Shown here piece after piece: positions 1 to 13,030 of a stretch of 64,000 bases of DNA. A program made the translations under genes and the position numbers. Under the pieces are notes generated by a model. It made no database searches. It had not been told where the DNA came from and worked only from the letters and a program-made list of their open reading frames with translations. Source of the DNA: Marchantia polymorpha subsp. ruderalis (Eukaryota; Streptophyta; Marchantiopsida; Marchantiales; Marchantiaceae); assembly GCA_037833965.1 (NCBI GenBank), contig AP031353.1, positions 622,501-686,500 of the forward strand, given 5' to 3'. Each line of letters opens with the position of its first letter. Within the stretch, counting starts at the first letter, position 1.

Positions 1-3000
1 TGGCGAGTACTTCGAGAGAAAGAGATGATTGCAGTGTTGTTTTCGGTATGAAAGGGCATGTCCTGCGGTACTATTCTGTAGAAGTACAATCTTTGGGTCT
101 CTTGGAAGGTTGCGAAATTACGAGTTGCATCCGATAGGTTTTCCGTCCTCACCTTCTGATAGTCACTTTCACGAAAAGTATGCACAATTCTGAATGGCGC
201 CTGGCCTTTGGTGGAACCCATCGCCTTGCGTACGTAAGCTGACCTCATAATGCCCGATGGTGGAAGCTATGGGACAGCACGCGGATGCTGTTGACGTCTA
301 GAGTTGGCCCAGAACAACTCTCACGGGACGCGGCATCTTTCCATCTCCTTTGGAATCAAATTTCACAAAGGATTTGGTTCTTTCACACGGTGCTCGTCGG
401 GCAGACGGAGCATCTGCCATGTTTCAACAATTGGCCGTGAAGTATTTGGGATCGAAGTGAGAAATTATATCTCGAAATTCCACAGATTTTTGGGTACGTT
501 AACGAACAGTGTGCCAGGGTCGATTATAGGATCTAGAAGTTGTGGAGACATGATCATGTCCGAAGTTCAGCGTCGGCAGACGACTTACATACATTAAATT
601 AGGTTATTGACGTGCCTAGGGTGGATACATCCGACCGCACATAGTTGTGATGGTTTATTCCTGGCAGGATGGCAAAACTGTGACACGAGCGACCTTCTGC
701 AGGTAAGCAGTCTTGAGATGCATGCTGTCCGACTTATCCACTCTTTTCGTTTTCCGCTACTACCATCCACTACTCACTCTTCTTTTCTTCACTTTCATTG
801 CCATGACAGCACATATTCCACTTTCTAACCGTTCGTGGTGTCCGCGATAACACATTTCAGATTCAGGATGAGAACTACTGCAATTGTCAATCCTGCAATT
901 CCTAACCCATTTCGCTGGATGGTTGGTCACCCCAGAAATTATCAAAGCCTATGTTTCGAAACACACCCCTCTTTCTACAAGACCGGTATAATTAATAGTA
1001 TGTCTCCGTAAAGACGATCCGCATCTTTTCGCGCTTGATGAACTCCCTGGATTCACGACTGTAGCGTGCACTACAACACGACGTAATTCGCTACGGGCCG
1101 GTACTAGTCTTATGCGAGGTCAATTCGTTACGAGCCGGTACCCTAAGATTCCACCACCAGTACTATGTTTATCGTAAACGTACTGTATTCTGTCCTCATG
1201 CACTGTCCATTTGATCGTAATGAACACTGCTCGAAATCGAGAACGGAAGTCAATCACACACCAAGCTCATATCCCGATGACATTAAAAGATACCGTCGGG
1301 GTAATTTAAGGTGCGGTATTTAGACAACATAGGTGATCCGACACTACGATGATGGTCGTGTGCATTATCCATTCTATTGAAACTTCGGTTTTCAATTTCG
1401 GTAATTACACCGTGAAACGAGATGTACCGAAGGAGCGAAGCCAGAATTCATGAGGCAGAAAACTGTTATTAGCCCTCGACTTGCTCTGCTATGCGGGCGC
1501 CAGGATTCATGAGCCAGAAACCAACTTCATGACAATGAGCGTAAACAGGCACCCGCTTTTGGACCATAAGGCCGAACCTCAGCACCAGAAAAAGAAACAC
1601 GTCAAGTAAAGTATATCAAATGTAAACGGTTTCGAATCACTTCTTCAGAGTGGAGGAATGTCGTGATGTGCGTAGCACGATGGTGTTAAAAACCACCACC
1701 GAGCTTTAATCACCCCAGTCGATATCGTGGTGTTTGTAACCCTGTGGTGTTGGATTGCAGCCACCGTGCTAATAGTCACCACTCTCGGCGATTCCGCAGA
1801 AAAGAAAAGAAGGACTCGCCACGCTGAGTTTCAGCTAGAATCAAATGGACAGAAAAATCATTCACAAGCAGGAAACAACAGCTACCCCGACAAAATCAAA
1901 CCAAGACGGTCTCCACATCGCAACTCGACTCTAACAGACAGAGAAGGTAGTCACTAGCACTTCACATTCTCGACATCGCTGGTAAAGTCCGCCTCCGAGG
2001 CCTTGTGGTGACCCTCGACGAAGCTCGTGATCTTATAGTCCACGGAAGGTTCAACGAACGCTTCAGAGAGGTACTCTGTAGCTTCTAAAGAGAAGAAGTT
2101 CCGGTCCCACTTAGGGTTCCATCCAAATGACTGACATCCAGATTCATCCACGGCACGCAACGACGTTCTTGTTCTGTAACATGGACAAGGACGAATGAGA
2201 CCTCTAGGCCTTCAAGCAAACGAGAGAAGTGGTGATTGGTTCCAGGAAAGATAAACCATCTGCAAAACGAGCAATCCATGGAACATAGATAGTGTCAGAT
2301 GACGATTATTTCCTTGGTCCAGTTAAACCGCTGCATCCGGATGGTTTGATGAAACACATACTCAATAATCATCATTTTGGTAAGTTTTGAAAGAAAAGCC
2401 AATTTTAAGTACATGAGGATTTTCTATTGCATGAATGCAATAGAAATTTTTTTTACCCACAACATTGTAAATTCATAATGTGATTACGATGACTTTCAAA
2501 ATCTAATGAAAATTAGGTTTATTAATAAAAAATCATATAATTCATATAGCCAGTATTGTAGTTAATTATTCAATTAGTCATTTATGTGTGTATATATATA
2601 TATATATAAACGATTAAGGAATCTTTTTGCTCAACATTAAACTTAGTCATCCTTGTGATTTTACCGACAAAAATGTCTTCAGAGCTTTTTTTGAAGCATC
2701 AAATTAAAATATAGATCATTGTATATTATTAAAAATAGAATTTATAAAAAAAATAGATATTAATTATAAATTCAGATAGATTGCTATGTAAATGATGATA
2801 GGTTTAAATTTAAACTTATTCAATATATTATTCAATACACATTATGATTTAATCACTAGAGCTTTATGTGAATTTTCGGAGTTCAAATTCAAATAATCTG
2901 ATGAACTTTAGATGATCACTTTCACATCAATAGAATTTTCAAACCTTTTTCAATCCTATAATTATACAAATACAATTGAAGCCAGAGCTATGGGACATCA

Positions 3001-4059
3001 TTTTTCCGGTTCACCAATATTGCTTTAGTATTCAAATCACCAATAACAAATTATCTTTGAACAATTGTATAATTGGCATTAGAAAAAACTCTATATAAGC
3101 AAATCGCAATTCTATAAATTATTATCCATCTTGTCAATAGAGTTGACTAACTGGTGATTGCATCCAGTCCGATAATTACAAAGTGAGTAACATTGTGGAA
3201 TGTGTTTCTACGCGATTATGCCGCCAACAGAATGATAATTACTACTTTCCGTAATACTTGATGCCCTGGATTGAAGAAAGTGAATCATCATAAGTTTCTG
3301 TAATCTTTAGTCAAGAGCTTTTTCCATCTCTAGAGAATCAGAATCTCAGAATACCATTTCATGATTTTTGTTGCTGCCGCATAAATTGCATATGCCGGAC
3401 AACAATGAAGCGAACAAAAAGATCGAATAACGAATGGCTAATATCTTGAGCCTGTGAGGGTAACGAACGAAGTAGAGAAATCACAAGATAGTGTTTGAAT
3501 TGAAGTGCGCGGACCATCTAAAATTTTCATTCCAGGCTTCTCGTGCATTCACGACCAAGTTCTGCTGTGTCAGTTTGTCTCGGTTATATTCGATTCCAAT
3601 ATCACTACGGCGACCGAATGGAGTAACTTTGTATAGAAGATGCCAAACTGACAGGGAAGGAGAGCGTTCTGGTGCGTCAGGGCACGAAGAACATTTGTCA
3701 AACCCTGAAAAAGATTCGGTAAATATTCAGTTTGAAAGCTACTCTGTGTCATTGATAATTGTCATTGAGAGTATTTCTTCAGAATTTACACGACGCTCAC
3801 GCGTCTTTCGTTTCCGATTCTTTTTTATCTTTGATTTGCTTCCTTCTGATCAGAAATGCTTGATTCTAGTCATTCGATTCGATGATTTTTGACTCAAGCA
3901 CATGCTGATGAAAACGTTGTCTGTCGAGTAATAAAATTCCTGCTCTGCCATTGTTTTTTTGCACAAGATCGAGCACATTGTCTCTTAAGTGATCAAACGC
4001 CTGATCTTGCCATTGTTTGTGTGCACAAGATCGTCGGACATTCTACCGTGTGATCTGCT
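1..4059. other. Region with no recognisable gene
   Basis: Short open frames exist on both strands but none shows a family motif or a coherent exon chain. There are short imperfect duplications near 1085-1140 (ATTCGCTACGGGCCGGTAC and a near copy) and near 1447-1525 (around ATTCATGAG), and a TA run near 2590-2608. From about 2400 to 3480 the sequence is AT-rich. The last few hundred bases probably contain the promoter and 5' leader of the LPXB gene, but I cannot place a start site. Confidence 0.5.
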
Positions 4060-7000
4060 ATGAGATGGTGGTGCTCTCCTGGAAGAAAATACGTGTTCAA
4101 AACCCTTTGGAAATGTCGGGACGGTATCAAAGAGTGGACGTCTCTTCCCTCCAAGGTCGAGAAGGCTCAACCCAGCAGATGGCCAGCGAGAGATCTGTCG
4201 ACATGTAGAGTATTCATTGTTGCTGGGGAGGCCTCCGGCGATGCCATTGGAAGCCGGCTCATGGCCTCCCTGTGCAAACTGTCACCTTATCAGCTGGAAT
4301 TCGCAGGTGTTGGAGGGTAATCTTATTGCAAACTCTGGCGTTTTGTGTTGTTTGGAAGAAGAAATAGTTCTTCGTAGGCTGTTGATGGTAGATGGATCTG
4401 GACATTATTGACCCGGAAGTCCCATGATTACACTGATTATTTCATTAGAGATCTAGCTGTAATGCACATCATCGGGCTGTGTTTCCAAAACTTTTGATCG
4501 CAGCCTGTGTGGTTGTTTTATTGACGCCGTTCAATAATTTTTCTGTTCTCTATGGTGATGCACATGCAGGCCCTTGATGGAGAGGGAGGGATTGAAGTCA
4601 CAGTTTCCAATGGAGGATATCTCAATTATGGGTTTATTGGAGCTCATTCCACATACTCTTCGTCTCTGGGTGAGTTGTTCTACAATATTTATTGTTTGGC
4701 TTTAAGCAAAGGCCTTGTACAGCTGGTATTGTGGTTGCGCCGCAGTGGTTATGAATGTCATCTGGAGTTTAACTGTGCAAACCCGTTTGCTATGTGACAG
4801 ATGCGCTTGCGAGAAACGATTGCAGCCGCTGTAAAGTTCCAACCAAATGTCGTGATCACCATTGATTCCAAGGGATTTTCATTTCGCTTACTTCACGGCA
4901 TTACTGGTGAGAGAACGTTGTCAGCAGTCATTCAATAATTTGTATACAGCCTGATGCCATTTGTTGTCCGATGTTTCTGATTACCTTTAGGTCAGAACGC
5001 CGCAGCTAAACTTCATCACATATGAACATGAAAGATGGATATGCACATGAAAATCTCATTTTGTTCGTATTTTCTTGCTCGAGCTCCCATAACTTGATAT
5101 TTGCTAGGCGATGCGGATTGATTTTTCTGTGCGCAGATGAACGCTCTTGCTTTAGTCAGCATAGGTTAGGTTGACTTGTGTCTAAGACTCCCCTGTGTAC
5201 AGACGCGTATGCAGGAATGTCTCAATGTCGTCCCCTAGCTGTTCACTACGTAGCGCCTTCCTTTTGGGCTTGGAAAGGAGGTGAAGAAACTTTGAGACAT
5301 TTGTCGAAGATTATAGACCACATGCTATGCATCCTGCCGTTTGAAGAAGCATCATGTCAAGCTAATGGAATAGGAGCGACGTTTGTGGGCCATCCAGTTT
5401 TGGAGGATGCTTTCCATGTCACAGCTGTATGAAACTGCTGGTACCCTTTCTCCCTCATTTACCATCGTTCTCTGAAATATTATTGTCTCAAGAGGGTAGT
5501 TGCCCCGAAGACATTAATATTTGTATCATGCAAAAACTGTTTTAAGATTGAGCAGTTGTTTATACTAGACTGTCAGGTCCTTCGCTTATCCTGGAGCATG
5601 TGCCTTGGCTAAAGATTGTTCTATACAGTACAGGCTTTTTTGCCAAAAGATGTGGAGCTACTGTGTATAATTCAGTGGCATCGATACTGATTTGAAGAGC
5701 CACGTTCAATTTAAATTTGTCCGCATGCGTCTTGAGAACTTTCGCTGTTTTCAGTCTCAAATGCGAAGGCATCGGTCTGCGACTCAAGCTCTTGTATCTT
5801 GAAGCATGTCTCAAGGAAGCAGAAAGGCAACCGGTAGCGCGTCTTCCTAGGGTTTGAGTTGTCTATACTTTTTTGCAAGAGATAGGCATACTTGAAAGAT
5901 CACGTTACGTTAGAGTAGCCTAATGGCTATCTTAAAACGAAAAATCGAGCAATAACGTATTTTACTCAGTAGTGCGTCGCAGCAGAATCAGGTCGATATA
6001 TTAGCTACTCTGTGGCTACTGCTTCAATGTTACTTGTTCTCTGCCTGATCTGTTGTCACTCAATTGATCCCTACTCGTTTGTTTGCTATCCTTTTCCTAC
6101 TGCTTTCGAATGGAATGCAAGTGTGATTGTCCTGTACAAAATCTTTTGTCATTCAAACTTTCATAATTTCGTGGATTAAGTTTGATGTATTTAGCATTGC
6201 CGTTGTTTGCTTACTGTGAGAAATTTTGTTTTGGTGTAGAGCGCAAAAAATGACGATGGTCCTGAAGCGATAACAGGCGATGCAGCTAACTTCCGTGAGC
6301 AGCATGGACTACATAAGGGTACTATCATACTATTTTGAAATTTCATCTTATAAGACTTATGGTTAAGGTTTTTCAGGTAGTAAGTGGACATAGAGAAATT
6401 AGCGTGGATTTCTTCATATTGCGTAAACTTTCTCTTTCTGCTCCTTTTGTTGATCTGTACGGTAATCTGATTGAAAGCTGACGTGCCTGTCTTGAACTAC
6501 TCCTAGTTCACCTTCACCTTTCTGAACCCTTTGAGCGGTGCTTATTGCAGGATCTACACTGCTGAGCGTCTTGCCCGGAAGCAGATTACAAGAAGTGCAG
6601 AGGATGCTACCTATTTTTGAGAGTGCAATGACACGTTTGCAAAATTCCGACCCGGACTTGACTGTTGTAATACCAACTGCCCAACCTGGTTCCGTAACTA
6701 GAGCTGTGGAAGCTCTGGTGGCAAAGTGGAGAGTTCCTGTCGTTCTACTTCCTGGAGCCTCCTGTGCAGAGAAATACAATGCGCTTACGGTAGGATTCTG
6801 CAAAAATCATCTGCCTCCTCTCACAATGAAGCGGCATTCACAAATTCGTTTATTCAAAGTGGCAGTGCCAGCACCTTGTTTATCTCGATTGGTTGTCTTT
6901 TAGGCTGTACGATTATTTGCCAAAGTGTGAAGCGTGATAACAAAGTATACGAACGAAAGTCTTTTCTTTCTGAATTTTACCCTGGTCGAGCAGGCAAGCA

Positions 7001-7726
7001 ATGCAGCATTGTGTACTTCAGGAACAGCAGTCCTGCAGACTCACCTGGCAAGCGTACCATGTGTGGCGGCCTATCGTGCTCATCCTATAACTGAGTATTT
7101 TATTCGACGACGAACCAAACTACAGTTCATATCCTTACCAAATATTCTACTCAACTCTGCTATTATTCCCGAAGCTCTTTTTGGAGCATGCACTGCTGGA
7201 CAGATTGTTTCCTACCTAAGGTTCTTTTCTTCGCATTAAGACTTAGCATTTTTACGGGTCAGTTTAATTGACCCGTAGAAATGCGTCCATTTTTTTTTTT
7301 AAATTGTGCACTTTCCCTACGCAGGTGTAATCCGGCGAGATTAGAATGTCTTTGTTCGGTGCCTAGACAAAGTTTTTGCTTGGTCTCTTTGGTCTTGCAT
7401 GTTCGCGTTTATGAAAGTGAAGAAATCAAAGCCCTGCAGGTTCTAGCCAACTTTTAAGTTTCATACTCAACTGTTGTCAACCTCACATTTTTTGCAGGCC
7501 TTTGATTGACGACGAGATAGTGCGGAAAAAGCAGCTCCTCAGAGCTGAGGAGTTGAGGGATCTTTTAAGCCCTGTCACGCATGAGATGTCAATCAGCAGT
7601 ACGATGGGCTCCAGCTCTTTGGAAAATAGGATTATGCCCAGAAAACCAAGTTTTGTTGCAGCATCCTGTATCCTCAAACTATTGGAGGACAGAGCCCATC
7701 GAATAAAAGCAGGAAGCTCATTGTGA
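4060..7726 (+). CDS. LPXB: Lipid-A-disaccharide synthase, eight exons
   Basis: GT-B glycosyltransferase of the LpxB family. It joins UDP-2,3-diacylglucosamine and lipid X into the tetra-acyl disaccharide-1-phosphate of lipid A; plant homologues are nuclear-encoded and thought to act in mitochondria. The exons I infer are 4060-4316, 4570-4669, 4801-4906, 5203-5426, 6240-6318, 6551-6789, 6994-7220 and 7498-7726. All introns are GT-AG and all phases match, giving about 486 residues, against roughly 380 in bacteria. Visible motifs are GEASGD (residues 56-61), FPMEDISIMG, IDSKGFSFRLL, HYVAPSFWAWKGG, FVGHPVLED, SVLPGSRLQEV, LCTSGTAV, and SLPNILLNS followed by IIPEAL. The ATG at 4060 is the first after an in-frame TGA at 4051; the roughly 48 residues before the conserved core, rich in basic residues and Trp, could be a targeting peptide. 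Exon 2 is read in a frame that does not hold the longest ORF there. Intron 4 is the longest (813 bp). The frame is intact throughout. Confidence 0.93.
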
Positions 7727-8948
7727 TGCTATTTGCTCCTGTAGCCTATACGTTGTGTATTTATATGTATCATCAAGGCTGCAATTTGTGGAGATACAGA
7801 GTAAGCCTTTGCTTCCATAGTGATGAAATGACTTGTAAAAATTTGGTACTTATGAAGACAACATGGGAAAATTAAACTTGAGACTGGTTTGGATTGAAAT
7901 GTACTTAATTTCACTGCTTTTGTTACATTTCTATCTGATTAGGATTTGATGTATGAATCTTATGGAACAAATTGTTGAGTTTGCTAGTTTTCATGTGCAC
8001 AATCAAGTCAATAAATATTGATATGTAAAAAGATGATGTCCAAAACCGTCATATTTGCCAAAATTTAAATTGTTGCTAGAATTCAGAAATTATCATTTCC
8101 GAGATTAAAACTGTTGCACGGGGTCTAAGGAGACAACAAATTAACATATATAATTGGAAACTACATGCTGACTACTACAACACAACGTAAAATATGTATT
8201 AGTTTAAATACATATACGCAGAAACGTTGCATAACCACCCATGAATGCCAAGGATGATACTGGTATATGCATTAAACACTTAGTTTACGGAGAAAGAAGT
8301 TCTCCACGTAAATATCTGAAGTATATTAGCCTTCTGGTCTACTTTTGTATTCAAAAGATATCCTTCTCTAATTATCAGAAATCAAGTAAATGAAACAATT
8401 GTACCAAAATAGATGACTTGATGTTTGAATCTAATTAAACTTTATTCTAGACTCTTTTTAATAATGATATCTATAATGAATGTATCTAGACTTCAAATAT
8501 TTTTTATTCTTGACTTATATGATACACACCAATTTTATTTTAAATTTCATCTGTTTTTTTCACCTGTAATTGATTTATTTTTAAAAAACATAGGATTGTA
8601 AAAATAATTTTAATCCTTTTTTCTCTTTTAAGAGCTGCATATTCGTTCCAAGAAAGTGAATGAAGTCAACACGAAGTATTATAATTCAATGAGAGCCGTG
8701 ATACCTTCACATTTTAAATAATTATTATTAATAAATAAATAAATCGTAAGTCCATACTAACCTATATGCTAATTAACAAATTCAAACCAAAATTGTCTGA
8801 AATATATATAATTGCACTCATAAAGATTTATTTGACTTAATCACATCAATTGTTTTATATGGAGTAATTGTTACATATTGCAACTAGGTAATTAGAGCAA
8901 TTCCTTGATGTTACTTCTCTACTATCACTCTTTAAATTTTTATTTTCT
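7727..8948. other. AT-rich intergenic DNA
   Basis: The first few hundred bases should be the 3' UTR of LPXB. The rest is AT-rich with A and T runs, no coding signal and no repeat I can assign. It ends at the left boundary of retroelement D. Confidence 0.5.
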
Positions 8949-9048
8949 TATCGTGCAAATATATTTCGTCATACAATCTATGTCGTTCATATGTCATAAT
9001 CATACATATGTATAAATAACGAGATTGTACACACTCAAATGTATTACA
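8949..9048 (-). repeat. Repeat X, outer copy (B2) of element D
   Basis: About 100 bp, homologous at roughly 80 percent to 9342-9445 inside the same element and to X of element A (28504-28618 and 28917-29021). It lies outside the L repeat, where an ordinary LTR element would already have ended. On the plus strand X ends ..TTACA, then AT, then L begins with TGAAAG. Confidence 0.75.
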
Positions 9049-9050
9049 AT

Positions 9051-9339
9051 TGAAAGTATTAGTGAAAATCCTATTGGTTTCAAATACAAAGATTCACATC
9101 AAATCGAACCAAATCCACACCTCGGAATCTACAGATCAAAGTTATGGTGATACCATAGCCAACCTACTGAAGACTATTCACTTTGCAAAAGTCTCAACTC
9201 GAAGAACAAACCATTCATCGAGTAGACGCGACTATTCTCTCCGACAAGAATGACCTACCCTAAGTTCTATCTAGACTTAACTCAACTAGAGTTAATACTA
9301 ATTTGATTTGAATTATAGACAACACGTAGACACATGACA
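9051..9339 (-). repeat. Repeat L, 3' copy (A2) of element D
   Basis: 289 bp, starting TGAAAGTATT and ending CACATGACA on the plus strand. It aligns with 17086-17367 at roughly three quarters identity and with L of element A. It is followed by GC and then X, so the junction forms a perfect 16-bp palindrome at 9333-9348. Confidence 0.8.
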
Positions 9340-9341
9340 GC

Positions 9342-9445
9342 TGTCATGCAAATATGTATTGTCACATAATCTACATCGCTGACATGCCATAATCACATCC
9401 ACACATATATATGTAAGAAGAGCTTACAAATACAAATATATCACA
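9342..9445 (-). repeat. Repeat X, inner copy (B1) of element D
   Basis: Plus strand starts TGTCATGCAAATATG and ends TATCACA. Just beyond it, at 9447-9456, the sense strand has the purine-rich run AGGGGGTGAG, the expected place for a polypurine tract. X plus the following L therefore looks like the proper 3' LTR in sense. Confidence 0.75.
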
Positions 9446-9595
9446 ACTCACCCCCTAGCTGGAGGTTAGGTCTCACTAACTCCCAAATAGCACTACATAT
9501 CTACGTTATGACATACACCTTCGTGAGTGCAAAAATCAATATACGCGGTGTCAATAAAGTCTATATGCAATCCATGTCATGTGTAGATTGAGTGA

Positions 9596-9870
9596 TATAT
9601 CGGTCTAAGTACATCCAGGACAAACCTATCGTCCAACATCAACAACATCGATAGATGGAGATAAGCATGACATGTGTACAACCCCGAAAACATGTGTGAG
9701 ATAATAACATACAGCTAGCGTTACCAGTCGAACCACATAACATACATCTTAAACCAAACCGTATCACATCTACGTTTGGATCCATTGTACCATCAATGTT
9801 TGAAAGATGACATGATGCACAATTGCGCACATGATTCTTCCACACAACTCCATCACGATACTCCAACACA
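9596..9870 (-). pseudogene. PHD-finger remnant of element D
   Basis: The minus-strand frame reads NHVRNCASCHLSN, then LRCMLCGSTGNA, then CFRG. After a frame change it reads the motif C-L-S-P-S-I-D-V-V and, past one stop, V-C-P-G-C-T. These match the second half of the PHD finger of copy A at 29194-29516, and the histidine-methionine-serine-cysteine step is visible across the shift. The remnant lies directly after integrase, as in copy A. It is non-functional because of the shift and stops. Confidence 0.65.
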
Positions 9871-9876
9871 AGAACT

Positions 9877-11660
9877 CTAGAAGATAACAACTCCCGCAAT
9901 CGCAAGATAATGCGTACTATCATCACATCCAACGTTGTTGGTGCAATCTGATATATCAGATTGCAACGATATCTGATGTATATAGACGTAGTGCCACACA
10001 TGTAACCTACGAATTGATGATCGATAATCTCCTCCCCGTGTGATTGCATGTCGCAACGTATTTTTATGTTGAGCAATTGCAAGGTTCTCAAGTGCAGCAA
10101 GCATGACTCTCTGAAAGAGCTCTGCCCGTTGAGAATACACTTTCATCCACATGTCGGCATCATCAATTTTCACCACCTCACTAGATTCACATCGAATTGC
10201 TGTCGGCAAGTCTGGATCTCGGCCGTACAACAGAAAATATGATGAGAAGAAAGCCAAGGATGTTTGACGACTCAATCTATATTTCATGGCCTCCCATGAA
10301 AACTAAATATACTAGTACTCAAGATGCCCCTTCTGTAGGCCATACTTGCGCAATGTTCTCTTCACCGTCTGTACAACACGTTGAGCTAAACCATCCGACT
10401 CTAGATGATCTCGAGACGTGAATCCGATGATCAATCATTGTCTTCTCACACAAAACCTGAAACTCCTTACCTTGATTGGTGTAACACTAAGGTTTAGAGA
10501 GAATTTCACTCGAAGATAGAAACATAAATTTTGAAGATGAGATACGGTATAATGGTTCTACTCTCCCATATATAGCTCTCTCCAACAAGTACAATGAGAT
10601 AAGATCTTAGGTCCACTATTCATTTCACTTCTAGTAGATGGATGACGTGGCGGATAACCCTGACAAGCACAAAGATTGCTGACGTGGCGCTCATAATTAA
10701 CACACTAACTGACACACTCAATCCTTTCATAACAAGCACACGGATCGTGGACATAACGTTGTCAACTAACACACTTACTCTCTACCTACGAAGCACGCAA
10801 ATCGTTGACGTTACAGCTATGACTAGTGCACACTAAAGTATCTATATCAACATTTAGAATTACCTCTATTTTGGTTCTAACTAACTAAAGATGGTTACAA
10901 TTGGTCAACAACTCAACTGATGCATCAAAGTGACTGAGTATCCTATCAAGAAAAGCATGTGATGTTACGTCACTTGCCTTGTCAGTTAATGCCACCAACC
11001 CAATACACTTTAAGAAATGCTTCACCATCATCAACAGATATAAATGATGTCGTATATTCAAAAGTAATGGTTCAACGAAGTCCAAACTCCAACGGAAATT
11101 CATTTCCATGATAAGTGAGAGGTGTAATTCTGGTGTTGAGGCATTGAACAATGTCTTCATTCGATCACAACCATGCATCGTGATACCAATTGTTGTATCT
11201 TAGTATACATATCACATCATCAATACAGACCAAGGAGTATGTACGCTTCACTCCAAAGTGTTCTAACTCCTTATGTCGCACATTGCGCGCTCTCTAAGCT
11301 AGATGCGGTACTACTCGTATCCTACCGTACTCCCACACTCGAAGAACATGTGCGCACTCAAATCAGTATCTCTTTGCCCGTTGGAGAACACGATCTCGCT
11401 TGTTGACATTCACTGTGTCTAGCACCATATTGGTCCGTAGGAACTGCAATATCAATGCATCATCATGAATATCACAATGATCCATACCATCATCTTCAAA
11501 CTCAAGATTTGAATATTAGCCATTCACTCTTTGACTAGCGTAAGATGTCAAGTGGTACTCCCTACTAGAGTCTTCACATAACAAACACAAGAAGATAGAT
11601 GCATGCTAATCATGCATCATCTACTCATCAACCTCATCATGTCATCTAGCTCCAATGTCA
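9877..11660 (-). pseudogene. Integrase remnant of element D, interrupted by a solo LTR
   Basis: Fragments on the minus strand match the integrase of copy A: WSLDF, GLVALTDKASD and AFLD at 11178-10885, and FLLYGRDPDLPTAIR with the QRAELFQRVM stretch at 10287-9877. The two blocks are separated by the solo LTR 10480-10899 with its ATTGG duplication; removing that insertion brings the integrase blocks together. Stops and shifts are frequent. It was once the DDE integrase that inserts cDNA into host DNA. Confidence 0.7.
10480..10899 (-). mobile_element. Solo LTR of the chromodomain family C
   Basis: 420 bp, from TGTAACACTAAGG to GATGGTTACA, the same length as the LTRs of element C at 36326 and 41968, with scattered substitutions. 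It is flanked by the perfect 5-bp duplication ATTGG (10475-10479 and 10900-10904). It arose by LTR-LTR recombination after an insertion into the integrase of element D. Two of the four TGACGTGGC boxes seen in the young LTRs survive. Confidence 0.93.
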
Positions 11661-11689
11661 TACTTTTAGCTAGTGCATGGATTTTGACT

Positions 11690-12530
11690 CAAACTATAGG
11701 CATCAAGATTTGCAACCCAGGTCTATGCACCACCTAAAAGTTGTAATCCTATAAAATGAGAGCCCACTTTGCAAGTTTCCATGTGAGTTTGTCGGACTCC
11801 ATCAACCACTTGAGCGGACTCCATCAACCACTTGAACGGTTGGTGATCAATAACAAGGATAAATTGCGTACCAAATAAGTAACATCTAAAGTGTGCCTCA
11901 TGTCACACTGCTACCTTGTACAAACTATCTTGCGATTCAGATGCATTGTTCAAACAACTAGCAAACGCAATCACAAACTCCTTCCCCTCATCATCACACT
12001 CCGTCAACATCACTCACATACTCAAATTAGTGTGCAATTAGTATGGACGACATTTGATGAACCCCCTCAAGATTGGAGCTGCCACCAACTTGACTTTGAG
12101 CTCAACAAAAGTTATATCTTGTTCATCTTCTCATTGCTTATGATCTGACTTCAACAACTGGTTCAAAGGCTTGGCTATAGCACTAGATTCTTTCACATAC
12201 TTCAAATAATAGTTTGCTAAATCCATGAATGCACTAACTCTACTCACATACATCAGACAAGAGATGTGTGCAATAGCATCAACTTTTGCTTGTTGAACTC
12301 CTAAACCACTTCGGTAGATCACATGACTCAAATACTCAACGTTTTCCGGGAAAAACCTACACTTCTATGGATAAAATTGCACATCATGAGCCTTTAACCG
12401 CTCAAACACAATATGCAAATGTATCTGATGTTGCATCACCGTGTCGATAAACATCAAGATATCATCAATGTAACACCTGACAAAATCCAGCTCCTCTAGG
12501 ACCTATCCTACAACTTCCGGACTGACTCTC
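11690..12530 (-). pseudogene. RNase H and C-terminal reverse transcriptase remnant of element D
   Basis: The minus strand around 12485-12430 encodes the RT palm block FVRCYIDDILMF, which includes the YIDD active site. It is followed by a stop (about 12360) and by the connection block AKPLNQLLKSDHK (ORF 12331-12131). RNase H follows down to about 11690. The plus-strand sequence at 11795-11841 contains a 26-bp tandem duplication. The N-terminal half of RT is missing beyond about 12530. This copy preserves the RT core that copy A has lost. Confidence 0.7.
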
Positions 12531-13030
12531 ACTTATGTTTAACTCTGATGGTTTTTTGGTAGCTCATCATGTAACTAGAAGGCTAAGATTCCCTCTCATG
12601 CTCATATTCCAAGTACCCTCTCACACAATCTCTCCACTCATCACTTCAGTCACACACACATTGACACTTCAAGATATTGAAAAACCTCACTACTTCATTG
12701 ATGAAACAAGTCTCTACATAATGAACTCTTCAAATTTGCTTAGAAGATTCTTTCCTACCTCTCTATATATACTACTTGATAAGTTATCATACTAACAAAT
12801 GGTAATTTTTTCTAACTTACTTTTACAAAAGATAAACCATAGTAAATTTGACTGGTTACCAATACGTGGCAATATGTCATTGGACTTCTAGACCTTCTAG
12901 ATGTTTACTAATTCCTAGATTGAAGTGGCGATATGACATTTGTGCCTTTACAGCTTCTGGAACCTCCATTTGCCATTAAGTCAACATTAAACTTAGTCTA
13001 GCCAATGAATTCTTTATTACTTAGTCAAAT
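12531..13030. other. Unassigned segment inside element D
   Basis: About 500 bp between the truncated RT and the gag remnant, where copy A has zinc knuckles, protease, methyltransferase and N-terminal RT. I find no clear match to those. It contains TATA-like TCTATATATACT near 12760 and could be an inserted solo LTR or a deletion scar. I could not define ends. Confidence 0.35.

Noticed and set aside
304..828. Two consecutive plus-strand ORFs of 97 and 73 codons
   Set aside because: No motif, no credible splice chain, and no similarity I can recognise; kept only as part of an unassigned region.
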